Origin: Pseudomonas fluorescens
Lineage (GTDB): Bacteria; Pseudomonadota; Gammaproteobacteria; Pseudomonadales; Pseudomonadaceae
NCBI RefSeq assembly: GCF_005938625.1
Contig: NZ_VCNJ01000001.1
Coordinates: 1 to 64,000, forward strand
DNA length: 64,000 nt
Reading direction: 5' to 3'
The position numbers and the translations under genes were made by a program. Position 1 is the first letter of the stretch. Every line of letters starts with the position of its first letter. Shown here piece by piece: positions 26,183 through 35,933 of the stretch. The notes below the pieces were generated by a model that did not search any database, was not told where the DNA came from, and saw only the letters and a program-made list of their open reading frames with translations.

Positions 26183-27127
26183 TTGAAACTGTTATTCACG
26201 CGATTGATCACGTTGGCGGTGGTGTTGCTGGCGATCGTGCTCGGCTGGTTTGCCTGGGAGCATTACACCCGCGCGCCGTGGACTCGCGATGCCCGGGTCA
26301 GAGCCGATGTGGTGACGCTGTCGGCGGATGTTTCGGGGCGCATTGTCAGGCTGGCGGTTCAGGACAACCAGCATGTGGAAAAGGGGCAACTGCTGATGGA
26401 AATCGACCCGGCGCGCTACCGTCTGGCGGTGGAGCACTCGCGGCGCTCGGTGGAGGTGTCCAAAGCCACGCTGGGCCAATCGCAAGCGGCGATCGTTGCC
26501 AGCGAAGCCTTACTCAAGCAGCGGCAAAGCGAAGAACGCCGGCGGCGTACGCTCAAGCAGGGTTTTGCGATTTCCGGGGAAGAGTGGGAAAAATCCAGTA
26601 CCGATGTGGCGGTGGCCCAGGCCGATCTGCTGCGCAATCAGGCCAATCTCGGCCTGGCTGAGGCCAACGTGCAGTTGGCGATTGCCGCATTGACCCAGGC
26701 CGAACTGGATTTGCAGCGCACCCGCGTCGAGTCGCCAGTCAGCGGTTATGTGACCAACCTTCTGACCCGTGAGGGTGACTACGCGGTGAGCGGCGGCGCT
26801 TTGTTGGCGCTGGTCGACAGTGACTCGTTCTACATCAGTGGTTATTTCGAAGAAACCAAACTGCCGCGCATCGGCGAGGGCGATCGGGTGCGGGTGCAAT
26901 TGATGAGCGGGGAGACCTTCGGCGGCACGGTGCAGAGCATTGCCTTCGCCATCGCTGACCGGGAGAACGCGCCTGGCAGTCGGCTGCTGGCCAACATCAA
27001 CCCGAGTTACACCTGGGTAAAACTGGCACAGCGGGTGCCGGTGAGGATCGAGATCGATGGCGACTATGCCGGCAAGAATCGCCTGCGTGCAGGCACCACG
27101 GCGACGGTCACCGTGCTGGAAAACTGA
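26183..27127 (+). CDS. HlyD-family efflux adaptor (AaeA-like)
   Basis: This 314-residue membrane fusion protein has one N-terminal helix (LITLAVVLLAIVLGWFAW), a split biotinyl-lipoyl domain (VSGRIVRLAVQDNQHVEKGQ and VESPVSGYVTN) around a helical hairpin, and a beta-barrel part (ISGYFEETKLPRIGEGDRV). It would bridge the FUSC permease to an outer-membrane channel. The start is a TTG at 26183, four bases after the DUF1656 stop; no in-frame ATG is nearer. The NodT-type channel at 27324 belongs to the opposite-strand RND operon, so which outer-membrane protein this adaptor uses is open. Confidence 0.87.
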   Translation: MKLLFTRLITLAVVLLAIVLGWFAWEHYTRAPWTRDARVRADVVTLSADVSGRIVRLAVQDNQHVEKGQLLMEIDPARYRLAVEHSRRSVEVSKATLGQSQAAIVASEALLKQRQSEERRRRTLKQGFAISGEEWEKSSTDVAVAQADLLRNQANLGLAEANVQLAIAALTQAELDLQRTRVESPVSGYVTNLLTREGDYAVSGGALLALVDSDSFYISGYFEETKLPRIGEGDRVRVQLMSGETFGGTVQSIAFAIADRENAPGSRLLANINPSYTWVKLAQRVPVRIEIDGDYAGKNRLRAGTTATVTVLEN

Positions 27128-27128
27128 T

Positions 27129-27217
27129 CCCTGTAGGAGCTGCCCCAGGCTGCGATTTTTTGATCTGCTCTTTTAAAGGCAAAGTCAAAAGATCGCAGCC
27201 TGCGGCAGCTCCTACAG
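27129..27217. repeat. REP palindrome, TGTAGGAGCTGCC type
   Basis: CCCTGTAGGAGCTGCC at the left is mirrored by GGCAGCTCCTACAG at the right, and an inner arm TGATCTGCTCTTTTAAAGGCA adjoins TCAAAAGATCGCAGCC, so the element folds as a long imperfect hairpin. A second copy of the same family is at 58398-58494 in this window. It lies just after the efflux operon and before the terminator of mexEF-oprN. Confidence 0.88.
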
Positions 27218-27241
27218 AAGAGGGTGTGATTTTCGAGGCAT

Positions 27242-27280
27242 AAAAAAACCCCGCGACCGAATGATACGCGGGGCAAAAAA
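27242..27280 (-). terminator. Terminator of the mexEF-oprN operon
   Basis: A 7-base stem CCCCGCG/CGCGGGG (27249-27255 and 27267-27273) is flanked by A-runs on the left and right. Read on the minus strand it is a GC hairpin followed by seven T's, placed about 45 bases after the oprN stop. The flanking A/T-runs on both sides mean it can serve the plus strand as well. Confidence 0.85.
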
Positions 27281-27323
27281 TTTGGTTGGTTGCGGCCAAC
27301 CAAAGGAGCTCTTTAACAATCAA

Positions 27324-28745
27324 TTACTTGCTGGCAACAGTCTCCGGTTGCCAGCCGCCGCCAAGGGCCTTGTAGATCGCGACGATGCCGCGATACAGGT
27401 CAACTTCGGCCTGGGCCTGACTGTCTTCGGCGTTCAGCCGTTCACGCTGCGCGTCGAGCAGCACGAGGAAGTCAGTCGTGCCTTCGCGGTAGCGGATTTC
27501 AGCCAAGTCGGCAGCCTTGCGGCTGGATTCGCTCTGACGGATCAGCGAGATCAGACGTTGCTGACGCTTGCCGTAATCACTGAAGGCGTTTTCCGACTCT
27601 TCCAGCGCAAGCAGTACTTGCTGCTCGTAGTTCGCCAGGGCGCCTTCGGCATCAGCATCGGCGCCACGCAAACGGGCGCGCACGCTGCCAAGGTCGAACG
27701 CCGCCCACGTGATGCTCGGGCCGAGTGCCCAAGCGTTGGCCGCCGAGGAACCGATCTGCGAACCGCGCCCGGCCGTCCAGCCGAGGAAGCCACTGAGGCT
27801 GACCCGTGGAAACAGATCAGCTTTCGCGACGCCAATACGCGCCGTGGCCGAAGCCAGATTGCGCTCAGCGCTGAGAATGTCCGGACGACGCTGCAGCAAC
27901 TCGCCCGGATCACCGATCGGCAAGGCCTTGGCAATCGCCGGCAAGTCTTTCGGGCTCAGATCGACAGTCAGTTTGTCCGGACGCTCGCCCAAAAGGGTAG
28001 CGATACGGTTTTTCTGCCGAACCTGTTCTGCCTGCAATTGCGGCACGCTGGCTTCGACCGAAGCCAGACGCGCATCGGCGCGTTCGACGTCGAGTTGATC
28101 GCCAACGCCGGCATCACGCAGGCTGATGGTGATCTTGCGCGACTCCACCTGATTGTTCAGGTTGGCCACGGCGATCTTTTCGCGCAGTTGCGCACCACGC
28201 AGTTGACCGTAAGCGTCCACCAGTTCGGCAATCATGGTGACTTGCAGTTGATACAGATCGGCTTCGGCCGCTTGCTGGTCGGCGTCGCTGGCTTCCAGAT
28301 TGCGCTGGATGCGGCCAAACAGGTCCAGTTCCCAGGCCATGTCCAGACCGAGGTCATAGCGCTCGCTGTTGACCCGGTTGGTGGTCTGGCCAGGGATTTG
28401 CCCCTTGGCCAGATCACTGCTGGCGCGGCTGGTGATGGTCGGCATCGCATCGTTGCTGGCGTCGTCGCGGATCGCCCGGGCGGCTTTCCAGCGGGCGAAC
28501 GCCACGCGCAGCTCACGGTTGCCTTGCAGCGATTGGGTCACCAACTGGTTGAGGGTCGGATCGTCGAATTGCTGCCACCAGATGCCTTCGAATTTCGAAC
28601 GGTCGAAGTTCTTTTGCCCGGCGGCGCCGTCGGTGACGGCCGTGATATTGGCCGCCTCCGTGGCTGGGGTCTTGTAGTCGGGGCCGACAGCGCAGGCGCT
28701 GAGGGCCAGCACCAGCAGACTCGGCAGGAAGACTTTCAGACTCAT
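27324..28745 (-). CDS. oprN: Outer-membrane efflux channel of the MexEF system
   Basis: This 473-residue NodT/TolC-type lipoprotein begins MSLKVFLPSLLVLALSACAV, a lipoprotein signal with lipobox LSAC (Cys18). Two internally related OEP domains contain the usual long helices (YQLQVTMIAELVDAYGQLRG; EQQVLLALEESENAFSDYG). The gene overlaps the end of mexF by four bases (ATGA) and ends before a strong terminator, so it is the last gene of the operon. The name follows from the partner genes and overall likeness to OprN. Confidence 0.9.
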   Translation of the reverse strand: MSLKVFLPSLLVLALSACAVGPDYKTPATEAANITAVTDGAAGQKNFDRSKFEGIWWQQFDDPTLNQLVTQSLQGNRELRVAFARWKAARAIRDDASNDAMPTITSRASSDLAKGQIPGQTTNRVNSERYDLGLDMAWELDLFGRIQRNLEASDADQQAAEADLYQLQVTMIAELVDAYGQLRGAQLREKIAVANLNNQVESRKITISLRDAGVGDQLDVERADARLASVEASVPQLQAEQVRQKNRIATLLGERPDKLTVDLSPKDLPAIAKALPIGDPGELLQRRPDILSAERNLASATARIGVAKADLFPRVSLSGFLGWTAGRGSQIGSSAANAWALGPSITWAAFDLGSVRARLRGADADAEGALANYEQQVLLALEESENAFSDYGKRQQRLISLIRQSESSRKAADLAEIRYREGTTDFLVLLDAQRERLNAEDSQAQAEVDLYRGIVAIYKALGGGWQPETVASK

Positions 28746-31700
28746 TGTTGCGCCTCCAGTTTCAGAGCTTTGGCCGCTTTGCGGGCTTCGCCGCGCTCAA
28801 CAAAGTTACGGATCAGTACGTAGAACACTGGCGTCAGCAACAGACCGAAGAAGGTCACCCCGAGCATCCCGGAGAACACCGCCACACCCATGGCGTGACG
28901 CATCTCGGCACCGGCACCGCTGGAGAACACCAGTGGCACCACACCCATGATGAACGCGAAGGAGGTCATCAGGATCGGCCGCAGACGCAGACGGCAGGCT
29001 TCCAGTACCGCAGCGAGCGGGTCGAGGCCTTCTTCCTGTTTGTCCTTGGCGAATTCGACGATCAGAATCGCGTTCTTACAGGCAAGTCCCACCAGTACGA
29101 TCAAGCCGATCTGGGTGAAGATGTTGTTGTCACCGCCCGAGATGATCACACCGGTGATGGCCGACAGCAGGGTCATCGGTACGATCAGGATCACCGCCAG
29201 TGGCAGGCTCCAGCTTTCGTATTGAGCGGCCAGTACCAGGAACGCCAGCAGTACGCAGAGCGGGAACACGAACAGCGCGGTGTTGCCGGACAGAATCTGC
29301 TGGTAGGTCAGGTCGGTCCACTCGTAGGTCATGCCGTTCGGCAGTTCATCCTTCAGCAGCTTCTCGATGGCTTTTTCGGCCTGACCGGAGCTGTAGCCCG
29401 GGGCAGCCGCGCCGTTGATTTCTGCGGTGATGAAACCGTTGTAGTGCATCACGCGATCCGGGCCCGAGGTGTCGCTGACCTTGATGAAGGTCGCCAGCGG
29501 GATCATTTCGCCTTTGTTGTTACGTACTTTCAGCTGGCCGATCTGGTCGGACTCGAGGCGGAACTGCTGCTCAGCCTGAACGTTGACCTGATAGGTGCGC
29601 CCGAAGCGGTTGAAGTCGTTGGCATACAACGAACCCAGGTAGATCTGCAGGGTATCGAAGATGTCGCTGACGGCCACGCCGTGGGTCTTGGCTTTTTCGC
29701 GGTCGATAGCGGCATCGACCTGCGGCACGTTCACCGTGTAGCTGGTAAACAGGCCAGCCAGTTCCGGCACGCTGTGGCTCTTGTTGATGATGTTCATGGT
29801 TTCCTTGTACAGCTCGTCGTAGCCCAGGTTGCCCCGGTCTTCGATTTGCAGACGGAAACCACCAATGGTGCCCAGACCTTGTACCGGCGGTGGCGGGAAG
29901 ATCGCCATGTACGCCTCTTGAATGTTCGCGTATTGGCCGTTCAAGGCACCGGCAATTGCACCGGCGGACATGCTCGGATCTTTACGTTCGTCGAACGGTT
30001 TCAGCGTCACGAAGACGATGCCGGCGTTCGGGCTGTTGGTGAAGCCGTTGATCGACAGGCCCGGGAACGCCACGGCGCTTTCCACGCCTGGTTGTTTCAG
30101 CGCCATGTCGGACATGCGCTTGATCACTTCTTCGGTGCGATCCAGGCTCGAAGCGTCCGGCAGTTGTGCGAAAGCTACCAGGTACTGCTTGTCCTGGCCG
30201 GGGACGAAACCGGTCGGCGTGCTGGAGAAACCGAAGAAGGTCAGCACCATCAGGCCTGCGTACAGCAGCAGGGCGATGCCGCTACTACGGATAACCCGGC
30301 GCACCGTGCCGACGTAACCATGGCTGGCACGATCGAAGAAACGGTTGAACGGACGGAACAGCCAGCCACCGAAGATCTTGTCGAGTGCCTTGGAGAAGCG
30401 GTCTTTCGGCGCGTCATGGCTTTTCAGCAACACAGCGGCCAGTGCTGGCGACAGGGTCAGCGAGTTGAACGCCGAGATCACGGTCGAGATGGCGATGGTC
30501 AGTGCAAACTGTTTGTAGAACTGCCCGGTGAGGCCGGAGATGAACGCCGCCGGAATGAACACCGCACACAGCACCAGAGCCGTGGCAACGATCGGGCCGG
30601 TCACTTCACGCATGGCGCGCTTGGTGGCTTCGACCGGATTCAATCCGAGCTCGATATTGCGCTCGACGTTCTCCACCACCACGATGGCGTCGTCCACCAC
30701 GATACCGATCGCCAGTACCAGGCCGAACAGCGACAGCGCGTTCAGCGAGAAGCCGAACAGGTGCATCACCGCAAACGTACCGATCAACGACACCGGCACC
30801 GCCACCAACGGAATGATCGAGGCACGCCAGGTTTGCAGGAACAGGATCACCACCAGCACCACGAGAATCAGCGCTTCAAAGAGGGTGTGAACCACCGCCT
30901 CGATCGAGCCGCGCACAAAGATCGTCGGGTCATAGACAATGCTGTAATCCATGCCTTGCGGGAAGTTTTTCTTCAGCTCGTCCATCTTTCCGCGAACTTC
31001 GTTCGAGATGTCGATGGCATTGGAGCCTGGGCGCTGGAAGATCGGGATGGCCACCGCCGGTTGGTTGTCCAGCAACGAGCGCAGGGCGTATTGACTGGAA
31101 CCGAGTTCAACGCGAGCGATGTCTTTGAGACGAGTGATCTCACCATTGTCGCCTGCGCGAATGATGATGTTCTCGAACTCTTCCTCGCTGACCAGACGGC
31201 CCTGCGTGTTGACCGACAGCTGGAAGCTCTGGGCATTCGGGGCAGGGGGCGCACCCAACTGACCGGCCGCCACCTGACGGTTCTGCTCACGAATCGCGGT
31301 CACTACATCGGTCGCGGTCAGATTGCGCGAAGCGGTCTTGTTCGGGTCGAGCCAGACACGCAGCGAGTAGTCGCCCATACCGAACAACTGCACGTCACCG
31401 ACACCGCCCAGACGAGCGAGCTCATCCTTGATGTTGAGGATTGCGTAGTTGGACAGGTAGAGCATGTCGTAGCGCTTGTCCGGGGAGGTCAAGTGCACAA
31501 CCATGGTCAGGTCGGGCGATGCCTTGTCGACGGTGATACCGATGCGCGTCACTTCTTCGGGAAGTTTCGGTTCGGTACGGGTCACCCGGTTTTGCACCTG
31601 CACCTGCGCGTTGTCCAGGTCAGTGCCCAGGGCGAAGGTGATGGTCAGGGTGATCTTGCCGTCGGCGGTCGACTGCGAGGACATGTACAGCATGTTCTCG

Positions 31701-31921
31701 ACGCCGGTGATGGCTTGCTCCAGCGGAGCGGCCACGGTTTCACCGATGACTTTTGGGTTGGCGCCCGGGAAGTTGGCACGCACCACCACGGTCGGTGGCA
31801 CGACTTCCGGGTATTCGCTGATCGGTAACTGGAACAGCGAGATCGCACCGGCGATCAGGATCAACAGCGAAAGCACCGCTGCGAAGATCGGCCGTGAAAT
31901 GAAGAATTGGGAAAAATTCAT
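28742..31921 (-). CDS. mexF: RND multidrug efflux pump, inner-membrane transporter
   Basis: This 1059-residue HAE-1 family proton/drug antiporter is nearly superimposable by eye on P. aeruginosa MexF from the first residues (MNFSQFF, RPIFAAVLSLLILI). The proton-relay aspartates are present as Asp410 and Asp411 in GIVVDDAIVVVENVERN. Two large periplasmic loops and twelve helices are evident. MexF exports chloramphenicol, fluoroquinolones, trimethoprim and quorum-sensing precursors in P. aeruginosa. The gene begins 15 bases after mexE and overlaps oprN by four bases. Confidence 0.95.
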   Translation of the reverse strand: MNFSQFFISRPIFAAVLSLLILIAGAISLFQLPISEYPEVVPPTVVVRANFPGANPKVIGETVAAPLEQAITGVENMLYMSSQSTADGKITLTITFALGTDLDNAQVQVQNRVTRTEPKLPEEVTRIGITVDKASPDLTMVVHLTSPDKRYDMLYLSNYAILNIKDELARLGGVGDVQLFGMGDYSLRVWLDPNKTASRNLTATDVVTAIREQNRQVAAGQLGAPPAPNAQSFQLSVNTQGRLVSEEEFENIIIRAGDNGEITRLKDIARVELGSSQYALRSLLDNQPAVAIPIFQRPGSNAIDISNEVRGKMDELKKNFPQGMDYSIVYDPTIFVRGSIEAVVHTLFEALILVVLVVILFLQTWRASIIPLVAVPVSLIGTFAVMHLFGFSLNALSLFGLVLAIGIVVDDAIVVVENVERNIELGLNPVEATKRAMREVTGPIVATALVLCAVFIPAAFISGLTGQFYKQFALTIAISTVISAFNSLTLSPALAAVLLKSHDAPKDRFSKALDKIFGGWLFRPFNRFFDRASHGYVGTVRRVIRSSGIALLLYAGLMVLTFFGFSSTPTGFVPGQDKQYLVAFAQLPDASSLDRTEEVIKRMSDMALKQPGVESAVAFPGLSINGFTNSPNAGIVFVTLKPFDERKDPSMSAGAIAGALNGQYANIQEAYMAIFPPPPVQGLGTIGGFRLQIEDRGNLGYDELYKETMNIINKSHSVPELAGLFTSYTVNVPQVDAAIDREKAKTHGVAVSDIFDTLQIYLGSLYANDFNRFGRTYQVNVQAEQQFRLESDQIGQLKVRNNKGEMIPLATFIKVSDTSGPDRVMHYNGFITAEINGAAAPGYSSGQAEKAIEKLLKDELPNGMTYEWTDLTYQQILSGNTALFVFPLCVLLAFLVLAAQYESWSLPLAVILIVPMTLLSAITGVIISGGDNNIFTQIGLIVLVGLACKNAILIVEFAKDKQEEGLDPLAAVLEACRLRLRPILMTSFAFIMGVVPLVFSSGAGAEMRHAMGVAVFSGMLGVTFFGLLLTPVFYVLIRNFVERGEARKAAKALKLEAQQ

Positions 31922-31936
31922 CGGAGTTGTCGTCCC

Positions 31937-33190
31937 TTAACCGCGTGGGGTCGTAGCAGCCAGCTTCACAACCGAACCGGACGCACCTTTGGCAGGGGCG
32001 ACTTTGGGCAGGTTGCTGGCTTCCAGCGCTTGACGTTGTTGAGCGAGTGCCGCGATGGTCTGTTCGCTGGCCATCGGCACCACTTCTGGAGTGACCGGCG
32101 AGCCAGGACGAACCCGTTGCAGACCCTTGACGATGATCGTGTCGTCCTTGTTCAGACCAGTACGAACGATGCGCAGGCCTTCGATTTTCGGACCGAGTTC
32201 AACGGCGCGGTACGCGGTCTTGTTGTCCGCATCCATCACCAGTACGAACTTCTTGCCGAGGTCGGTACCGACCGCTTCATCGTTGATCAACATGGCGTTG
32301 TAGGTGCCGCTGCCAACCAGTTTCAGTCGTGCATACAGGCCCGGGGTGTAGGTGCCGTCGCTGTTGTCGAACACCGCACGACCACGGATGGTGCCGGTTT
32401 TCGGGTTGACCTGGTTGTCGACGAAGTTCATCTGGCCGAGGTGCGGATTACCGTCTTCATTGGACAGGCCCATGTACACCGGGGTGGTGGCGCCGCGCTG
32501 ACCGTTACGGGCCAGTTGCGTGTATTTGAGGAACACGCGCTCGTCAGCATCGAAGTAGGCATAAACGCGGTCGGTGGAAACCACGCTGGTCAGCGGTGTG
32601 GTGTCGGCGGTCACCAGGTTACCGGCGGTGATCTCGGCACGGCTGACGCGGCCACTGATCGGCGCGGTTACGCGGGTGAAGCTGAGGTTCAGTTTGGCCA
32701 GGTCCAGTTGCGCTTGCAGGGCGCCGACGGCGGCGCGGGCTTCTTGTGCAGCACTGGTGCGCGAGTCGGCCAGTTCGGCGGAAATGGCGTTGCTGGCACG
32801 CAGACGTTCACCACGACCGGCTTCATTTTCACTGCGGGTGGCGTTGGCGCGGGACTGAGCTACGAGTGCTTCGAGGCGGCGCACCTCAGCCTGGAACGGA
32901 CGCGGGTCGATCTGGAACAGCAGGTCGCCTTTCTTGACCAGTGCGCCTTCAGTGAACGCAACGTCATCAATCTGGCCGGAGACCCGTGGACGGATTTCAA
33001 CGGTTTCCGGCGCTTCGAGGCGCCCGGTGAATTCGTCCCACTCGTTGACCGGTTGTTCCAGCACCTTGGCCACGCTGACTTTGGCAGCAGGCGCGGTGGC
33101 GGCAGTCTCCGGAGTCTTGCCGCAGGCGCTCATCACCAGTACGGCCAACATGGCCAACGGGAAGCGCAAATGTTTGAGTGACTGTTCCAT
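31937..33190 (-). CDS. mexE: RND efflux periplasmic adaptor
   Basis: This 417-residue membrane fusion lipoprotein begins MEQSLKHLRFPLAMLAVLVM and has its lipobox at SAC (about Cys23). Lipoyl-type halves (RPRVSGQIDDVAFTEGALVK and APISGRVSRAEITAGNLV) surround an alpha-helical hairpin with RSENEAGRGERLRASN. The ATG at 33190 is preferred over the far upstream 33316 because it places the lipoprotein signal at the N-terminus. It is first in the mexE-mexF-oprN operon. A palindromic MexT-like site lies about 75-100 bases upstream. Confidence 0.93.
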   Translation of the reverse strand: MEQSLKHLRFPLAMLAVLVMSACGKTPETAATAPAAKVSVAKVLEQPVNEWDEFTGRLEAPETVEIRPRVSGQIDDVAFTEGALVKKGDLLFQIDPRPFQAEVRRLEALVAQSRANATRSENEAGRGERLRASNAISAELADSRTSAAQEARAAVGALQAQLDLAKLNLSFTRVTAPISGRVSRAEITAGNLVTADTTPLTSVVSTDRVYAYFDADERVFLKYTQLARNGQRGATTPVYMGLSNEDGNPHLGQMNFVDNQVNPKTGTIRGRAVFDNSDGTYTPGLYARLKLVGSGTYNAMLINDEAVGTDLGKKFVLVMDADNKTAYRAVELGPKIEGLRIVRTGLNKDDTIIVKGLQRVRPGSPVTPEVVPMASEQTIAALAQQRQALEASNLPKVAPAKGASGSVVKLAATTPRG

Positions 33191-33265
33191 GGATGCATCC
33201 GCCAATGTATTGAAGATGGGCGGATGATGCTCGGCGGGGTGTGATGGCACGAATCGAATGAAGCA

Positions 33266-33289
33266 AAGGTAACTATCATTCGGAATGAT
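33266..33289 (-). promoter_or_regulatory. Candidate MexT/LysR-type operator upstream of mexE
   Basis: On the minus strand the site reads ATCATTCCGAATGAT, then AGTT, then ACCTT. The first 15 bases (33275-33289) form a palindrome ATCATT-CGG-AATGAT. Against the published MexT consensus ATCA-N5-GTCGAT-N4-ACYAT it matches 11 of 15 defined positions with exact spacing. It sits in the mexE promoter region, in the same orientation as mexE. The mismatch to GTC in the central block keeps this a candidate only. Confidence 0.5.
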
Positions 33290-33382
33290 ATAAGAGCCGA
33301 ACGAGCCCTCTAGCATGCACCTTTCGTTAGGGTGCTATCAATATCCTTAATGAAAGTTTCATGCATGAGGGCCTGCCGTCAC

Positions 33383-33411
33383 GTGGCGCACCCATCAAGA
33401 GGGCGCGCCAC
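33383..33411 (-). terminator. Hairpin after the TonB receptor gene
   Basis: GTGGCGC (33383-33389) pairs with GCGCCAC (33405-33411) about 11 bases beyond the stop of the receptor gene. No T-run follows on the minus strand, so it may be a weak or Rho-assisted terminator. Confidence 0.35.
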
Positions 33412-33421
33412 TCGGCTCGGA

Positions 33422-35860
33422 TCAAAAGGTGTACTTGAAGCTTGTCATGATATTGCGAGGTGCGCCGTAAACACCGTACAGACCGGATTGGCTGTAGTAA
33501 TCGCGATCAAACAGGTTTTTCAGGTTCACCGAGGCGCTGAGGTTTTGGCTGATGTCGTACTTGGCCATCAGGTTGGTTACCGCGTAGCTGCCTTGGCTGA
33601 AGGTGTGCAGGTCGGCGCCGACTTTGCTTTGCCAGTTCACCCCACCGCCAATCGTGACTTTGTCCAATGGGCCGTGGAGGCGATAGGTGGTGAAGGTCTT
33701 GAAACTGTTGCGCGGCAGGTTGGTGTTGATGCGCTCGTCGTCGGCGTTGGTTGTCACCGAATAAGCGTAGCCGGCGGAGGCCTGCCAGCCTTCGGCCAGT
33801 TCGCCGTTCAGCTCCATCTCGATGCCTTTGGACGTGGTGTCCTGCTCGGAGTCGTAGACGTTGTCGTGTTGCCAGATCGCCAGGTTGTCTTGTTCGAGTT
33901 TGAACACGGCCAGGCTGGAGTTGAGCTTGCCATCGAGGTGCGTGCCCTTGATGCCGATCTCGTAGCCTTTGCCTTCCATTGGTTCGAGCGGTTTGTTGTT
34001 TTCGTCAGTGACCCACGAAGCCTGCGGGTTGAAGATCTTGGTATAGCTGGCGTACAGCGACCAGGTGTCGTTGAGGTCGTAAACGACGCCGGCGTAAGGA
34101 ATGAACACGCCATTTTCTTCGCGATTGACTTCGGTTGCTTCGCCGCCGTAAGGCCGTTCGTGGGTGTCGCGTTTCCAGTCGATCACGCGGCTGCCGACGA
34201 TCAGGCTCAGGTCATCGCTGACGCTGAAACGCGAGGTCAGATACGCCGCGTATTGGTCTTCGTCGATCGACGACTTGCCACTGACGGCAAAGTCCGGTTT
34301 AGCCGAGTTGCCGTCCCAGGTGAACAGGTTGTCGATGGCGCCCGCAGGCGACTCGTTGTAGTCGTAACGCCAACCGCCCCAACTCGGCGTGCTTTCTTTG
34401 TACTGTGAGAGGGTCATGCCGGTGATCAGTTGGTGCTCGCGACCGAACAGGCTGAACGGGCCGGTGACGTACACATCAAGGTTGTCCTGACGCGGTGTGC
34501 CGGAGAAGCGCACCGGCAGTTGCGACAGACCGCTGCCGTCGGTATTCAGGTCACCCATGGCGAAGTTGAACAGTTCGTCGAACTTGTTTTCGGCGTGGGT
34601 CAACTCGATCTTGCCGCTCCAGCCGTTGCCCAATTGCTGCTCGATGGAGGTGAAGAAACTGGTCTGCTCATGATCGTTGTACGACCAGTCTGGCGCGGCA
34701 TTCAGGGAGCGTTGCAGGTCGGTGCGCTGGCCGCTGCTGAAGCGCGTCGGCAGGCCGGAACGCAGCGGCGAGTCGATATCGCTGCGCAGGTAACTGAAGC
34801 CCAAGGTCAGCAGCGTGTCTTCCGTGAGGTCGAATTCGGTGATGCCGTAGACCAGTTGCGATTGCTGGTTGTAACGGTCGATCCAGGCTTTTTCGGTTTT
34901 GTAGTCGGCGACGAAGCGTCCACGCACGTTGCCGGTTTCGGTCAGCGGCCCCGAGACGTCAAAACCGGTACCGTAGCGATCCCAGTTGCCGGCCTCACCG
35001 GTGATGCTGGCCTGGGCTTCGGCGGTGGGGCGCTTGCGGATCAGGTTGATCGTCGCGGACGGGTTGCCCATGCCGCTGATCAAACCGGTGGCGCCACGCA
35101 CGACTTCTATGCGGTCGTACATCGCCATGCTTTGCGAATAGTTGTCGAGGCGCGTGTTGGTGGGAACGCCGTCGACCTCGTAGTTCTGAATCGCGAAACC
35201 GCGCGACCAATAGGAGTCGCTTTCCGAGCCGAGTCCGTCGCGCACGACGGTAATGCCCGGGGTGGCCTCAAGGGCGTCGGTCAGGTTGGTCAGGCGCTGG
35301 TCATCGAGGCGCTGACGGGTCATCACCGTCATCGATTGCGGTGTTTCCCTCGGCGTGAGGTTGAGCCGCGTCGAGCTACTGGAGGAATACGTGGTGTAAA
35401 GCCCCGTGCCTTCAGTGGTCGAACCCGGGGCCTTGCCGGAAATCGACACCGCGCCCAGCTCCAGCGCATCACCGGCACTGGCTTGCAGCGAGTAATTACC
35501 ATTGGCGCCGCGACTGGCCTCAAGCCCGGAACCCGCCAGCAGAATCGCCAGACCCTGATCGACGTTGTAACGCCCTTTGAGCCCGGAAGTGTTGCGCCCC
35601 TCGGTCAGCAGCGTGGAATAGGACAGCAGGATGTGCGCGGTCTGGCCGAAGCGCGTCAATGCCGGTGCGAGCGCTCCGGCGGGAATATCGAAATCTTCTT
35701 GAGTTTGCTCGGCAGCGGCCCAGTTTGGCGCGATCAGCAGTGGTGCGGTCACGGTCATGCAAGCGATGCCTTGAACCACGGCGCCGGCCAGGTTTTGCTT
35801 GATCGAGAACTGCCAGCTCTGGCGTTTGCGTGCGGTGAGATTCACGAGTTGTTTCCCCAT
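33422..35860 (-). CDS. TonB-dependent siderophore receptor with signalling domain
   Basis: This 812-residue outer-membrane receptor has a signal peptide followed by an STN signalling domain (FDIPAGALAPALTRFGQTAH and onward, about 55-120). The plug is about 150-270 (TPRETPQSMTVMTRQRL, YEVDGVPTN, VRGATGLISGMGNPSATINL), and the rest is a 22-strand barrel ending in the terminal phenylalanine FKYTF. This is the FpvA/FoxA transducer class, which senses a ferric siderophore and signals through FecR to a sigma factor. The ligand cannot be read from the sequence; overall it resembles FpvA-like hydroxamate/pyoverdine receptors. The start at ATG 35860 is chosen over a TTG at 35914. It follows the FecR gene by 73 bases. 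Confidence 0.92.
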   Translation of the reverse strand: MGKQLVNLTARKRQSWQFSIKQNLAGAVVQGIACMTVTAPLLIAPNWAAAEQTQEDFDIPAGALAPALTRFGQTAHILLSYSTLLTEGRNTSGLKGRYNVDQGLAILLAGSGLEASRGANGNYSLQASAGDALELGAVSISGKAPGSTTEGTGLYTTYSSSSSTRLNLTPRETPQSMTVMTRQRLDDQRLTNLTDALEATPGITVVRDGLGSESDSYWSRGFAIQNYEVDGVPTNTRLDNYSQSMAMYDRIEVVRGATGLISGMGNPSATINLIRKRPTAEAQASITGEAGNWDRYGTGFDVSGPLTETGNVRGRFVADYKTEKAWIDRYNQQSQLVYGITEFDLTEDTLLTLGFSYLRSDIDSPLRSGLPTRFSSGQRTDLQRSLNAAPDWSYNDHEQTSFFTSIEQQLGNGWSGKIELTHAENKFDELFNFAMGDLNTDGSGLSQLPVRFSGTPRQDNLDVYVTGPFSLFGREHQLITGMTLSQYKESTPSWGGWRYDYNESPAGAIDNLFTWDGNSAKPDFAVSGKSSIDEDQYAAYLTSRFSVSDDLSLIVGSRVIDWKRDTHERPYGGEATEVNREENGVFIPYAGVVYDLNDTWSLYASYTKIFNPQASWVTDENNKPLEPMEGKGYEIGIKGTHLDGKLNSSLAVFKLEQDNLAIWQHDNVYDSEQDTTSKGIEMELNGELAEGWQASAGYAYSVTTNADDERINTNLPRNSFKTFTTYRLHGPLDKVTIGGGVNWQSKVGADLHTFSQGSYAVTNLMAKYDISQNLSASVNLKNLFDRDYYSQSGLYGVYGAPRNIMTSFKYTF

Positions 35861-35933
35861 AGAATTGAATGTCTGGGGTTTAAGTCTCGTGAGAATCGAA
35901 ATCGGATCACCCAAATGCGAATATTTTTCAGTA

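Noticed and set aside
28745..31828. A plus-strand open frame of about 1027 codons opposite mexF
   Set aside because: It is antisense to a nearly certain RND transporter; long antisense frames arise from high-GC codon bias, and its translation is His/Arg/Gln-rich with no domain.
33301..33380. A long-spaced inverted repeat GCCCTC...GAGGGC after the mexE promoter
   Set aside because: The arms are short and interrupted over about 60 bases, and could occur by chance.
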